NCBI GenBank assembly: GCA_013178005.1
Contig: JABLXL010000006.1
Span: forward strand, 1-64,000
Direction of reading: 5' to 3'
Origin: Actinomycetota bacterium
GTDB taxonomy: Bacteria > Actinomycetota > Geothermincolia > Geothermincolales > RBG-13-55-18
Length of the DNA stretch: 64,000 nt
The number at the start of each line of letters is the position of its first letter. Positions within the stretch are counted from its first letter, which is position 1. The notes below the pieces were generated by a model. It saw only the letters and a program-made list of their open reading frames with translations, was not told where the DNA came from and did no database searches. Position numbers and translations under genes: made by a program. This document shows, in pieces, positions 1 through 7,963 of the stretch.

Positions 1-174
1 TCAAAGCCTGCGGGGTGGCTGTGCCGCCGACTGCAAGGATGGCGCAGGTGTAGTGCCAAGCCCTGTTTTTCATGCCTAAAAACGCCTATCTACCTGGTAT
101 TCTGAAACTGCAACTGTAGAAGATGAGTTTGACCTGGCTCAAATTATCGTGTGGGCACCATGAGCCGGCGGCGT

Positions 175-864
175 TCAGAGCCTCCCGTAGCTTCGCAGGT
201 AGCCTTCTATGTATTCGCGCACCTCCGAGGCGGGGCGGTAGATGCCGAAGTGCCCCTCGCAGAGTATATCCGCCTCCAGGTCCAGCAGCTTGCGCATGGA
301 GGCTCCCCAGGCGTCGAGGTCGGATCCGAAGGAGGCATAGAAAGGCCCGTGGATGTCCTGCCCGAAGAGGACCTTGTAGAGGCCGTTATCTGCCAGCAGG
401 GATATGGAGCCAGGTGTATGCCCAGGGGTGTGAATCCAACGCAAGGGGGATACGCCTCCCTCGATGACGCCCCCTTCTCCAACCAGCCGGCGCTTGACCT
501 TAAAGGGAGGGAGGTCGATCCCGTACCAGCTCGCCGCGGTGCGGCGGTCATCGCCTTCCTCCACCGCCGCGGCGTCCAGCTCGTGGATGGCCAGCGGCAC
601 GCCGTGTTTCTCGGAGAGGAAGGGGGCTCCCCCCACGTGGTCGATATGGCAGTGGGTTAGCACCACGAGCTTCAAGTCGCGCGGGGAATACCCCAACCGC
701 TCCAGGTTGGAGAGGAGTTTGCGCCAGGACTTGCCTGCCCCCGTGTCGATGAGCACCGGGTAGCCCAGGTCCACGAGGTAGACGCAGCAGTCGTCGGGGG
801 AGGTCATGTCGGGGCCCCCCACCTGGTAGATTCCCTCGCAGATCTTGAAAGGATCCAATGGCAT
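175..864 (-). CDS. MBL-fold metallo-hydrolase
   Basis: A single-domain metallo-beta-lactamase-fold hydrolase of about 229 residues. The metal-binding signature THCHIDHVGG is clear, with downstream metal ligands in HTPGHTPGS and FGQDIHGP and a C-terminal EGHFGIY. It is probably a cytoplasmic hydrolase of the broad glyoxalase II/lactonase type; the substrate cannot be read from sequence. The track opens at a GTG at 888, but the ATG at 864 has AAGGGG just upstream and gives a more typical N-terminus, so I prefer it; neither start has ideal spacing. It is transcribed away from the YjbQ-lysA genes. Confidence 0.85.
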   Translation of the reverse strand: MPLDPFKICEGIYQVGGPDMTSPDDCCVYLVDLGYPVLIDTGAGKSWRKLLSNLERLGYSPRDLKLVVLTHCHIDHVGGAPFLSEKHGVPLAIHELDAAAVEEGDDRRTAASWYGIDLPPFKVKRRLVGEGGVIEGGVSPLRWIHTPGHTPGSISLLADNGLYKVLFGQDIHGPFYASFGSDLDAWGASMRKLLDLEADILCEGHFGIYRPASEVREYIEGYLRSYGRL

Positions 865-1225
865 CACCCCTTGTGGCAGTTGAATCACAACACTGAGTTT
901 ATCACTCCTGACCTACAGGCTGGCAGGCGTCGCGCCGGCATGGGGTTTGTCGCCTTTTTCGGTTCGGAAGCGCCAGGAGAGACGATACAGCATCAAGGGC
1001 GCCCATCGTTTTCAGCCCGGAAGGCGTTTATCGAAATGGTACGGCATCCACCGGGGGCGGGTTTCCGCGTACCACCGGAAGGGCGCCCGGAACGTGCCTG
1101 GAGTTTGAGGGCCTCACCAGCTTCTGGAACCTGGTCATGGATCGTGGGCGATTCAAGAAGGATATAGGAGCCAGGCCGCCACTGCTGTTACTATAGTAGT
1201 TGCAGGAAAGTGGAAAGGAAGAGAC
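865..1225. other. Gene-free divergent intergenic region
   Basis: About 360 bp between the divergent MBL hydrolase and yjbQ. No credible coding frame is present. It contains a 6-bp inverted repeat GGTACG/CGTACC around 1036-1070 and a 10-bp palindrome TACTATAGTA at 1189-1198 close to yjbQ. It must carry the promoters for both directions, but I see no canonical -35/-10 pair. Confidence 0.6.
1189..1198 (+). promoter_or_regulatory. Palindrome TACTATAGTA, candidate -10/operator for yjbQ
   Basis: A perfect 10-bp palindrome containing the -10-like hexamer TACTAT, about 30 bp before the yjbQ start. No convincing -35 box is seen at the right spacing, so either a weak promoter or an operator is possible. 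Confidence 0.3.
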
Positions 1226-1645
1226 ATGGCGGTAGTGCACAAAAGACTGGAGTTCGAGACCGAGGGCAACGCCCATATCGTGGAGATCACGGAGGAGATA
1301 AGCAAGCTGCTTGCCGGCACGGGGCTGCGCAGCGGCATCATGAACATCTTCGTGCCGGGGGCGACGGGTGCGATCACCACCCTTGAGCACGAGCCCGGCG
1401 TATGCCGGGATTTCCGCGAGCTCTTCGATTTCCTGGCCCCGGTCGACCGCGATTACCACCACAACCGCAGGGGTGTGGATACCAACGGTCACTCGCATGT
1501 CAGGGCGGGCTTGCTGGGACCGTCACTTACCGTACCCTTCGAGGATGGGGCGCCGGTGCTGGGCACCTGGCAGCAGGTGGTGTTCGTCGATTTCGACGAG
1601 GTTCCCAGGTCCCGCACCCTGGTTATCACCTTCGTGGGAGAATAG
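1226..1645 (+). CDS. YjbQ / UPF0047 family protein
   Basis: A 139-residue protein that matches the YjbQ/UPF0047 family over its full length. Family hallmarks are the YHHNRRGVDTNGHSHVRAGLLGPS stretch with its conserved His/Asn/Ser cluster, and the C-terminal GTWQQVVFVDFD motif. Members are small beta-rich trimers; some complement thiamine-phosphate synthase mutants of E. coli, but the physiological substrate is unsettled. The ATG is preceded by the purine-rich GGAAAGGAAGAG. lysA follows 21 bp downstream, so the two are probably cotranscribed. Confidence 0.9.
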   Translation: MAVVHKRLEFETEGNAHIVEITEEISKLLAGTGLRSGIMNIFVPGATGAITTLEHEPGVCRDFRELFDFLAPVDRDYHHNRRGVDTNGHSHVRAGLLGPSLTVPFEDGAPVLGTWQQVVFVDFDEVPRSRTLVITFVGE

Positions 1646-1666
1646 GCTGGGGGTCGTAAGGGCGCA

Positions 1667-2914
1667 ATGCACGATTTCGAGTTTAAGGGCGGAGATCTAT
1701 ATTGCGAAGAGGTACCGCTACGGCGTATCGCCAAGGAGGTCGGCACTCCCGTTTACGTGTATAGCCGCCGTACCCTGAGAGACCATTACCGCCGCCTCGA
1801 CGAGGCATTCTCCTCGCTTCCCCATTTCATCTGCTATTCCGTGAAGGCCAACTCCAACCTGGCGGTGCTCGCCACCCTCGCGGCGGAAGGTGCAGGAGCG
1901 GATATAGTGTCGGGAGGAGAGCTCTACCGGGCCCTCAAGGCGGGAATGAGCCCGGACAAGGTGGTCTATGCCGGGATCGGCAAGACGCGCGAGGAGATGG
2001 ACTACGCCCTGCGCTCCGGGATTCTCATGTTCAACGTCGAGTCGGAGCTGGAGATGGAAGCCCTGGACGGGGTGGCGGGCGAGCTGGGGACGAAGGCGCC
2101 GGTGGCCTTGCGCGTAAACCCCGACGTCGACCCCGAGACCCATCCCTATATAGCCACCGGTTTAAGGGAAGCAAAGTTCGGCATCGGCATCGAGGAAGCC
2201 GTGGAGGCCTACCGTAGGGCGGCGGCCCTCGGAAACCTGGAGGTGGTGGGGGTGCACCAGCACATCGGCTCCCAGATCACGCATGTGGAGCCGTTCCGCG
2301 AGAGCATCTCGCGGGTGGGAGAGCTGGTGGAGAAGCTGCAATCCCTGGGCATCGGGATCAGGTACATCAACATCGGGGGCGGTTTCGGCATCCCCTACCG
2401 GGGGGAGGAGGTACCCTATCCGCGCGATTACGCCCTGGCCCTTGAGCCCATCCTGCGTCGGTCGGGGTGCACGGTGATCCTGGAGACAGGGCGCATGATA
2501 GTGGGCAACGCTGGGGTTTTGTTGACGCGGGTTCTCTATCGCAAGCGCACGGGGGAGAAGCGCTTCCTGGTGGTCGACGCGGCCATGAACGACCTCATCC
2601 GTCCCAGCCTATACGGATCCTTTCACGAGATCGTGCCCGTGGAAAAGCGCGATCGCCAGGGGGAGAAAGTCGACGTTGTGGGCCCTGTGTGCGAGTCGGG
2701 CGACTTCCTGGCGAGGGACAGGGAGATGCCCGCCCTCGAGCCGGGAGAGCTCCTGGCGGTGATGAGCGCGGGAGCTTACTCATTCACCATGTCGTCCAAC
2801 TACAACTCGCGCCGACGTGCCGCGGAGGTGATGGTGGACGGAGGGCGTTTCGAGGTGGTGAGGGAAAGGGAGAGCTACGACGACCTGGTGCGCGGCGAGC
2901 GCATTATGGCTTGA
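1667..2914 (+). CDS. lysA: Diaminopimelate decarboxylase
   Basis: A 415-residue PLP enzyme of fold type III (alanine-racemase-like barrel plus beta domain) that decarboxylates meso-diaminopimelate to L-lysine. The PLP lysine is in YSVKANSN near residue 60. The phosphate/PLP-binding HQHIGSQ and NIGGGFG motifs and the C-terminal catalytic segment GPVCESGDFL and GAYSFTMSSNYNSR are all present, so it appears intact. Length is normal for the family. It follows yjbQ closely and precedes the PP2C-like gene by 77 bp. It is the only lysine-pathway gene in the window. Confidence 0.96.
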   Translation: MHDFEFKGGDLYCEEVPLRRIAKEVGTPVYVYSRRTLRDHYRRLDEAFSSLPHFICYSVKANSNLAVLATLAAEGAGADIVSGGELYRALKAGMSPDKVVYAGIGKTREEMDYALRSGILMFNVESELEMEALDGVAGELGTKAPVALRVNPDVDPETHPYIATGLREAKFGIGIEEAVEAYRRAAALGNLEVVGVHQHIGSQITHVEPFRESISRVGELVEKLQSLGIGIRYINIGGGFGIPYRGEEVPYPRDYALALEPILRRSGCTVILETGRMIVGNAGVLLTRVLYRKRTGEKRFLVVDAAMNDLIRPSLYGSFHEIVPVEKRDRQGEKVDVVGPVCESGDFLARDREMPALEPGELLAVMSAGAYSFTMSSNYNSRRRAAEVMVDGGRFEVVRERESYDDLVRGERIMA

Positions 2915-2991
2915 GGCGCTCCCCGTTCCGGATGCAACGATCCGCCTGGGTATGGAAGGGCATGCGCGAGGGCATATGGAGGTGAAACACC

Positions 2992-3834
2992 ATCGGGGAA
3001 CAGGCATCCAACGTGGGCATCGCCTATAACGGGAAGAGAGGAAACCCGCCCGACGCCCCCTTCTTCTTTCTGGACTTGGGCTCCGGCGAGCCCCCAGAGG
3101 CCCTTATCTTCGCGGCGGGCCTGTGTTCCGAAAGGGAGGACGGTGCGGATCTGGAGGCTTGGCGATATGCCATTTCCCTCGCGCGCGACTTCTTCCGCGT
3201 CAAGGGCGCTGCGATAAGGGTTTCCGACTACCGGCGCATGCTCCAGGGGATATGCCTTCATGTCCACCGGCATCTCGCGAGCGAAGGGAAAGGGGCGGGG
3301 GTAGACTTGCTGCTGGTGGCAGCCGACACCTCGAGGCTATACGGCGTGCGCAGCGGTGGCGGTGCCCTTTTCCTTTTTCGCCAGGGGGAGGCGATGGAAG
3401 TGCTCGCGCCCGGGGCGGGAGCGGGCGCGCTCCTGGGCATGCCCGGGGGAGAGGACGTGGAGACGGGAGAGGCTCCCCTGCAGCCGGGAGATATGGTGGT
3501 CCTCTGCGGCACCTCGGCATCGGCGGTGATGGGGACTCGGGATATAACCCTCATCCTGAGACGCGCCTCCGACCCCGCCAAGGCCGCCCTTTTCCTTTCC
3601 GCAATCGCCGACCGCAAGGGGGCGGAAAGCCCCTACGCCGCCCTTGTCTGGGAAGTGCCCAACTTGCGCGGAGCAGCCATGCTTACCGGGGAGGAGCCGG
3701 AGGAGCCCCGAGTCATGGAGGAGGAGCCCCCTTCCGTCGAAGGCGGTGAGGCGCCTGAGGATGCCGGCGAGGTATCCCACGCCGATCAGGCGAAGAGACA
3801 GTGGCTGAGCAAGTGGAGAAGGCGCAAGGAGTGA
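2992..3834 (+). CDS. Degenerate PPM/PP2C-like protein, probable AUC start
   Basis: About 280 residues, hypothetical. The second half resembles the C-terminal strand-helix pattern of PPM/PP2C phosphatases: LQPGDMVVLCGTSAS sits where phosphatases have GDRLLLCSDGL, followed by an Ile/Leu-rich helix and a strand ending ALVWEV. The metal-binding Asp-Gly is replaced by Thr-Ser, so it is probably a non-catalytic pseudophosphatase. A Glu/Pro-rich tail of about 50 residues ends in a basic RRRKE. The track starts at GTG 3013, which has no ribosome site. A strong GGAGGTGA at 2978-2985 instead positions the in-frame ATC at 2992, and the added IGEQASNVG fits the first strand of a PP2C domain. Family call is tentative. 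Confidence 0.6.
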   Translation: MGEQASNVGIAYNGKRGNPPDAPFFFLDLGSGEPPEALIFAAGLCSEREDGADLEAWRYAISLARDFFRVKGAAIRVSDYRRMLQGICLHVHRHLASEGKGAGVDLLLVAADTSRLYGVRSGGGALFLFRQGEAMEVLAPGAGAGALLGMPGGEDVETGEAPLQPGDMVVLCGTSASAVMGTRDITLILRRASDPAKAALFLSAIADRKGAESPYAALVWEVPNLRGAAMLTGEEPEEPRVMEEEPPSVEGGEAPEDAGEVSHADQAKRQWLSKWRRRKE

Positions 3835-3835
3835 G

Positions 3836-5131
3836 CTACCTCTTCTCCCACTTCTCGAGGTAGGCCACCTGGGAAAGGGTCGATCCGGCCTCGATCTCAG
3901 CCCGGAGGCGGTTTTCCTTTTCCAGCACGTCCATGGCGCGGTTGGTGATCTCCACCACCTTGTCGCGGGGGATCACGATGACGCCGTCGTCGTCCCCCAC
4001 CATCCAGTCTCCGGGAAAAACCCGCCTTCCGCCCACCTTTACCGGCACGTTTATCTCCCCGAAGCCCTTCGGTTCCCCCGCGGTGGGGGTGATAAGGCGC
4101 GAGAAGGCCGGAAACCCGAGGGCGCGGATCTCCACCGTATCCCTGATGGCGCCGTCGATGACCACTCCGGCGACCTTCTTCTGCAGGCAGCTGTGGGTGG
4201 CAAGCTCACCCCAAAGCGCCGGTCCCAGTCCCCCGGCGTCGATGACTATCACGTCCCCCTCTTCCGCCAGGTCAATGGCCTCCACGGGTTTGGCCCAGTC
4301 CCCGGGGTACGAGCGCACGGTTAAGGCCGGCCCCACCATCTTGAAGCCCGGGCTGATGGGCATGATGCCTTCCAGCTCCCCCGAGCGGTGCATGGCATCG
4401 GAGATGTTGGGCGTGGAGACGCGCTGCAATATCTCCCGCACGTTGGCCAGGTCGACCCGCTTGTAAAGATCCGTGCGCACCGCCTCTCCGCTGAGCATGG
4501 CCCGCTTGATCTCCTCCGCGGCGCGCCGGGCGTCGCCGCTCTTGATGATGGCCCCGCCCACGATGACGATATCGGCGCCGTAGCGCACCGCCGTGGCAGC
4601 GGTCTCCGAGTTGACCCCGCCCGCCACGGCGACGGGGACGTCCACGGAGTTGGCCACCACCTTGAGCCTCTCGAAGGGGTCGCCTCCCCGCATCTGCACG
4701 TCGATGGCGGTATGCACGGCTATGTAATGGGCTCCCGCCGCCTCCGCCGCGCGCGCCCGCTCCACCGGGTCTCCCACCTCGATAAGGTCCACGATAATCT
4801 CGGCGCCGTAATTGTTGGCCGCCTCCACGCATTCCTTGACCGTGGCGTCGGAGGCCGCCCCCAGGACGTCGATGATGTTGGCCCCGGCCTTGGCGGCCGC
4901 CTCCACCTCCGCTCTTCCCGCGTCCATGGTCTTCATATCCGCGACGATGACGCGGTTGGGAAAGCGGCGGCGCAGTTCGCGCACCGCGTTGAGCCCCTCG
5001 CTCTTGATGAGCGGGGTGCCGGCTTCGATCCAGTCGGCGCCGCCCTCCACGGCCTCCTCGGCCACCTTGACGGCGCGTTCCAGGTCCACGAAGTCCAGGG
5101 CGACCTGCAGCACGGGTTGTTTCAGTTTCAT
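3836..5131 (-). CDS. hxlA: Bifunctional 3-hexulose-6-phosphate synthase / RraA-like protein
   Basis: A 431-residue two-domain protein. Residues 1-210 are an orotidine-phosphate-decarboxylase-fold barrel of the hexulose-phosphate synthase type (LQVALDFVDLERA, VADMKTMDAG, VAVAGGVN), which condenses formaldehyde with ribulose 5-phosphate or runs in reverse to make pentose phosphate. Residues 225-431 are an RraA/demethylmenaquinone-methyltransferase-like domain (STPNISDAM, VIDAGG, GVVIDGAIRD). Such fusions are known in archaea and some bacteria, where HPS often replaces the oxidative pentose pathway. The partner isomerase is not in the window. The stop lies one base from the stop of the convergent PP2C-like gene. 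Confidence 0.9.
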   Translation of the reverse strand: MKLKQPVLQVALDFVDLERAVKVAEEAVEGGADWIEAGTPLIKSEGLNAVRELRRRFPNRVIVADMKTMDAGRAEVEAAAKAGANIIDVLGAASDATVKECVEAANNYGAEIIVDLIEVGDPVERARAAEAAGAHYIAVHTAIDVQMRGGDPFERLKVVANSVDVPVAVAGGVNSETAATAVRYGADIVIVGGAIIKSGDARRAAEEIKRAMLSGEAVRTDLYKRVDLANVREILQRVSTPNISDAMHRSGELEGIMPISPGFKMVGPALTVRSYPGDWAKPVEAIDLAEEGDVIVIDAGGLGPALWGELATHSCLQKKVAGVVIDGAIRDTVEIRALGFPAFSRLITPTAGEPKGFGEINVPVKVGGRRVFPGDWMVGDDDGVIVIPRDKVVEITNRAMDVLEKENRLRAEIEAGSTLSQVAYLEKWEKR

Positions 5132-5140
5132 GGCGAAAAG

Positions 5141-5146
5141 ATTATA
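5141..5146 (-). promoter_or_regulatory. TATAAT -10 box giving a leaderless hxlA transcript
   Basis: On the minus strand the sequence reads TATAATCTTTTCGCCATG, so a perfect -10 hexamer ends only 9 nt before the ATG of the HPS-RraA gene. Transcription would start 0-3 nt before the start codon. No Shine-Dalgarno sequence is present, consistent with leaderless translation. A -35 match is not evident. Confidence 0.6.
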
Positions 5147-5402
5147 TCACCATCACGCGCTTCGCGCGGAAAAAGGAACCGGAGGCCGGGAGGAGCTTTG
5201 TTGCTTCGATAGGCGCATTCCGGGTCGCAATGGGTCGGAAGACCGGGAAGCGCCCTAACCCCCGACCTTTCCCTGCTGGTAGAATAGTCGTATTCGGTCC
5301 CAGAAGGGGAGCGCACCGTGGGGCGGGTCGACGTCCGCGGCATGCCGCGCTCCCGGAGGCACGGAAAGCGTCTCGGCGCGTAACCCGGAGGCGGAGGAGA
5401 GC

Positions 5403-6719
5403 ATGAAAGGCGAGAGGAAGAGCATCAACTTAGGCCTGATCGGTTGCGGAACGGTGGGCTCCGGCGTTTACCGCATTCTCAGGGACAACGCGGAGGCGAT
5501 ATCCCTTCGCACGGGATGTGACATCAAAGTGAGACGCGTGGCGGTCAGGGACCTCTCCGATCCCCGTTACGTGGATGTCCCCGAGGGAGAGCTGACCACG
5601 GATGCCCTGCAGGTCATCCACGACCCGGAAGTCGATATCGTGGTCGAGGTAATCGGCGGCGTGGAACCGGCGAGGACCTTCATCCTGGAGTCGATCTCCA
5701 GGGGCAAGCACGTGGTCTCCGCCAACAAAGAGCTCTTAAGCACGCACGGCGGCGAGATCCTGCGTGCCGCCGAAGAGGCGGGAGTGGACGTGGCCTACGA
5801 GGCCAGCGTGGGCGGGGCCATCCCCATACTCCTGCCCCTGAAATACAGCCTGGCCGGAAACGCCGTGGACAGCATCCTGGGAATCGTGAACGGCACCACC
5901 AATTACGTCCTCACGCGCATGAGCGAGGAGGGGCTGTCCTTCTCGGAGGCATTGAGCAAGGCGCAGGAGCGGGGTTACGCGGAGGCCGACCCCAGCGCCG
6001 ACGTGGAGGGGAAGGACGCGGCGGCCAAGCTGGCCATACTCGCCTCCATGGCCTTCAACTCCCGCGTTACCCTTGATGACGTGTACACCGAGGGCATCGC
6101 CGGGATAACCCCTGACGACATCAGGTTCGGGAGGGACCTCGGGTACGTCATCAAGCTTCTGGCGGTGGCCAAGGACGACCCCGACGGCATCAGCGTACGC
6201 GTCCATCCCACCATGATCCCGGTGGACCATCCCCTGGCGGCGGTGAGGGACGAGAACAACGCCATCTTCGTGTCAGGGGACGCGGCGGGGGAGCTGATGT
6301 TCTACGGCAAGGGAGCGGGCTCCCTGCCGGCGGCAAGCGCGGTGGTGGGGGACATAATCACCATCGCCCGCAACCTGCTTTCGGGCGGGCGCATGGCGGG
6401 GTGCACCTGTTTCTACCGCAAGCCCGTGAAGGACATGGCCGACGTCATTTGCCGCTACTTCATGCTCTTCGATGCGCCCGACCGGCCGGGGGTGCTGGCC
6501 AGGATAGCGGGGGTGTTCGGGGATAACGGGGTAAGCATTAAGTCGGTCATCCAACATGGCACGGGGAGCGAAGCGCGCATCGTGCTGGTCACGCACGCGG
6601 TGCCGGAGAGGAGCATCCGCTCCACGGTCAGGGGTCTGGAGGAACTGGGCGCGGTCAACCGCATCGCCAGCGTCATCAGGGTGGAGGACCGGGATGGGGA
6701 AGGATGCCGCGAGGGTTGA
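5403..6719 (+). CDS. hom: Homoserine dehydrogenase
   Basis: A 438-residue NAD(P)-dependent dehydrogenase that reduces aspartate semialdehyde to homoserine. The Rossmann signature GLIGCGTVGSGV is at the N-terminus, VSANKELLS and the substrate segment GGAIPILLPLK and NGTTNYVLTRM are conserved, and the catalytic-site block YAEADPSADVEGKDAAAKLAI is present. The C-terminal 85 residues form an ACT domain (PDRPGVLARIAGVFGDNGVSI), implying feedback control, probably by threonine. GGAGGCGGAGGAGAG precedes the ATG. A TAGAAT -10-like element at 5280-5285 may serve the operon. thrC follows after 163 bp. Confidence 0.96.
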   Translation: MKGERKSINLGLIGCGTVGSGVYRILRDNAEAISLRTGCDIKVRRVAVRDLSDPRYVDVPEGELTTDALQVIHDPEVDIVVEVIGGVEPARTFILESISRGKHVVSANKELLSTHGGEILRAAEEAGVDVAYEASVGGAIPILLPLKYSLAGNAVDSILGIVNGTTNYVLTRMSEEGLSFSEALSKAQERGYAEADPSADVEGKDAAAKLAILASMAFNSRVTLDDVYTEGIAGITPDDIRFGRDLGYVIKLLAVAKDDPDGISVRVHPTMIPVDHPLAAVRDENNAIFVSGDAAGELMFYGKGAGSLPAASAVVGDIITIARNLLSGGRMAGCTCFYRKPVKDMADVICRYFMLFDAPDRPGVLARIAGVFGDNGVSIKSVIQHGTGSEARIVLVTHAVPERSIRSTVRGLEELGAVNRIASVIRVEDRDGEGCREG

Positions 6720-6742
6720 CGGTAGCCGCGCGCGTCGTGGGC

Positions 6743-6761
6743 GGGCGGCGAAAGGCCGCCC
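6743..6761 (+). other. GC-rich hairpin between hom and thrC
   Basis: GGGCGGC-GAAAG-GCCGCCC forms a 7-bp stem in the hom-thrC gap. There is no downstream U-tract, so it is more likely an mRNA stability or processing hairpin than a terminator. Confidence 0.4.
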
Positions 6762-6882
6762 GGGATCGCCGGCGGGCGACGCTCGTGAGCGCGAGGAGAG
6801 CCGGAACAGGCTCCGTCCCATTGGGCCAAGCGGTTAGGGATCAAAACGCGGGCTAAGGACGCGCGTTTGGAGGAGGTAGGAA

Positions 6883-7938
6883 TTGGTAACGGAATGGCGG
6901 GGGATAATCGAGGCCTTCAGGGAGTTCCTCCCCGTGGGAGAGGGCACGCCCGTGGTTACCTTGAGGGAGGGGAACACCCCCCTGGTGGAGGCCGCTTACA
7001 TCAGCAGGCAGCTCGGGGTCGAGGTGCTTCTCAAGTGCGAGGGCATGAACCCCACGGGTTCCTTCAAGGACCGCGGCATGACGGTGGCGGTGAGCAAGGC
7101 CGTGGAGGAAGGGGCCAGGACGGTGATCTGCGCCTCCACCGGGAACACCAGCGCCTCGGCGGCGGCCTACGCGGCGCGGGCGGGCATCGGTTGCGCCGTG
7201 CTCATCCCGGGAGGAGCCATAGCCCTGGGCAAGCTCGCCCAGGCTCTCGTGCACGGAGCCACGGTGATCGCGGTGAAGGGAAACTTCGACCAGGCTTTGA
7301 AGTTGGTGAGGGAGATAAGTGAGGAGTACCCGGTGGTCCTGGTCAATTCACTGAATCCCCACCGTATAGAGGGACAGAAAACGGGGGCTTTCGAGATATG
7401 CGACGCGCTGGGGCGCGCACCAGATTACCATTTTATACCAGTTGGCAACGCGGGCAATATTACCGCTTACTGGAAGGGGTATAGGGAATATCTGGAGGCG
7501 GGACGGATCGGCTCCCTTCCGCGCATGATGGGCTGGCAGGCAGAAGGCGCCGCCCCCATCGTCAGGGGGCGGGTGGTCGAAGATCCCCGCACCGTGGCCA
7601 CGGCGATCAGGATCGGAAACCCCGCGAGCTGGGATCGCGCGGTTGCCGCGGCGAGGGAGTCGATGGGGAAAATCGACATGGTTTCCGACGAAGAGATCTT
7701 AGATGCCTACAGGCTTCTAGCGGACCGGGAAGGGGTGTTCGTTGAACCGGCCTCGGCCGCCTCGGTGGCCGGACTTTACAAGGCATGCGCGCGCGGCGAG
7801 ATCCCGGCAGGCTCCACGGTGGTGTGCGTGCTCACCGGGCATGGGCTCAAGGACCCGGGGCTGGCCGTGGAATGCGTGCGCGAACCGCTGGCGGTTCCTC
7901 CCCGAAAGGAGGAGATACTGGAGATACTGGGACTGTAG
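6883..7938 (+). CDS. thrC: Threonine synthase
   Basis: A 351-residue PLP enzyme of fold type II that converts O-phosphohomoserine to threonine. The PLP lysine is in GSFKDRGM, followed by [19 protein letters not shown] for phosphate binding, [13 protein letters not shown] for cofactor phosphate, and a C-terminal [11 protein letters not shown]. The short length is typical of the bacterial/archaeal compact ThrC class. The start is a TTG placed 5 nt after a strong GGAGGAGGTAGG site. It sits between hom and the ApgM-like gene, with no classical GHMP-type thrB nearby. Confidence 0.95.
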   Translation: MVTEWRGIIEAFREFLPVGEGTPVVTLREGNTPLVEAAYISRQLGVEVLLKCEGMNPTGSFKDRGMTVAVSKAVEEGARTVICASTGNTSASAAAYAARAGIGCAVLIPGGAIALGKLAQALVHGATVIAVKGNFDQALKLVREISEEYPVVLVNSLNPHRIEGQKTGAFEICDALGRAPDYHFIPVGNAGNITAYWKGYREYLEAGRIGSLPRMMGWQAEGAAPIVRGRVVEDPRTVATAIRIGNPASWDRAVAAARESMGKIDMVSDEEILDAYRLLADREGVFVEPASAASVAGLYKACARGEIPAGSTVVCVLTGHGLKDPGLAVECVREPLAVPPRKEEILEILGL

Positions 7939-7963
7939 GGGGTTCAAAAGGGGGCTGTTGGAT

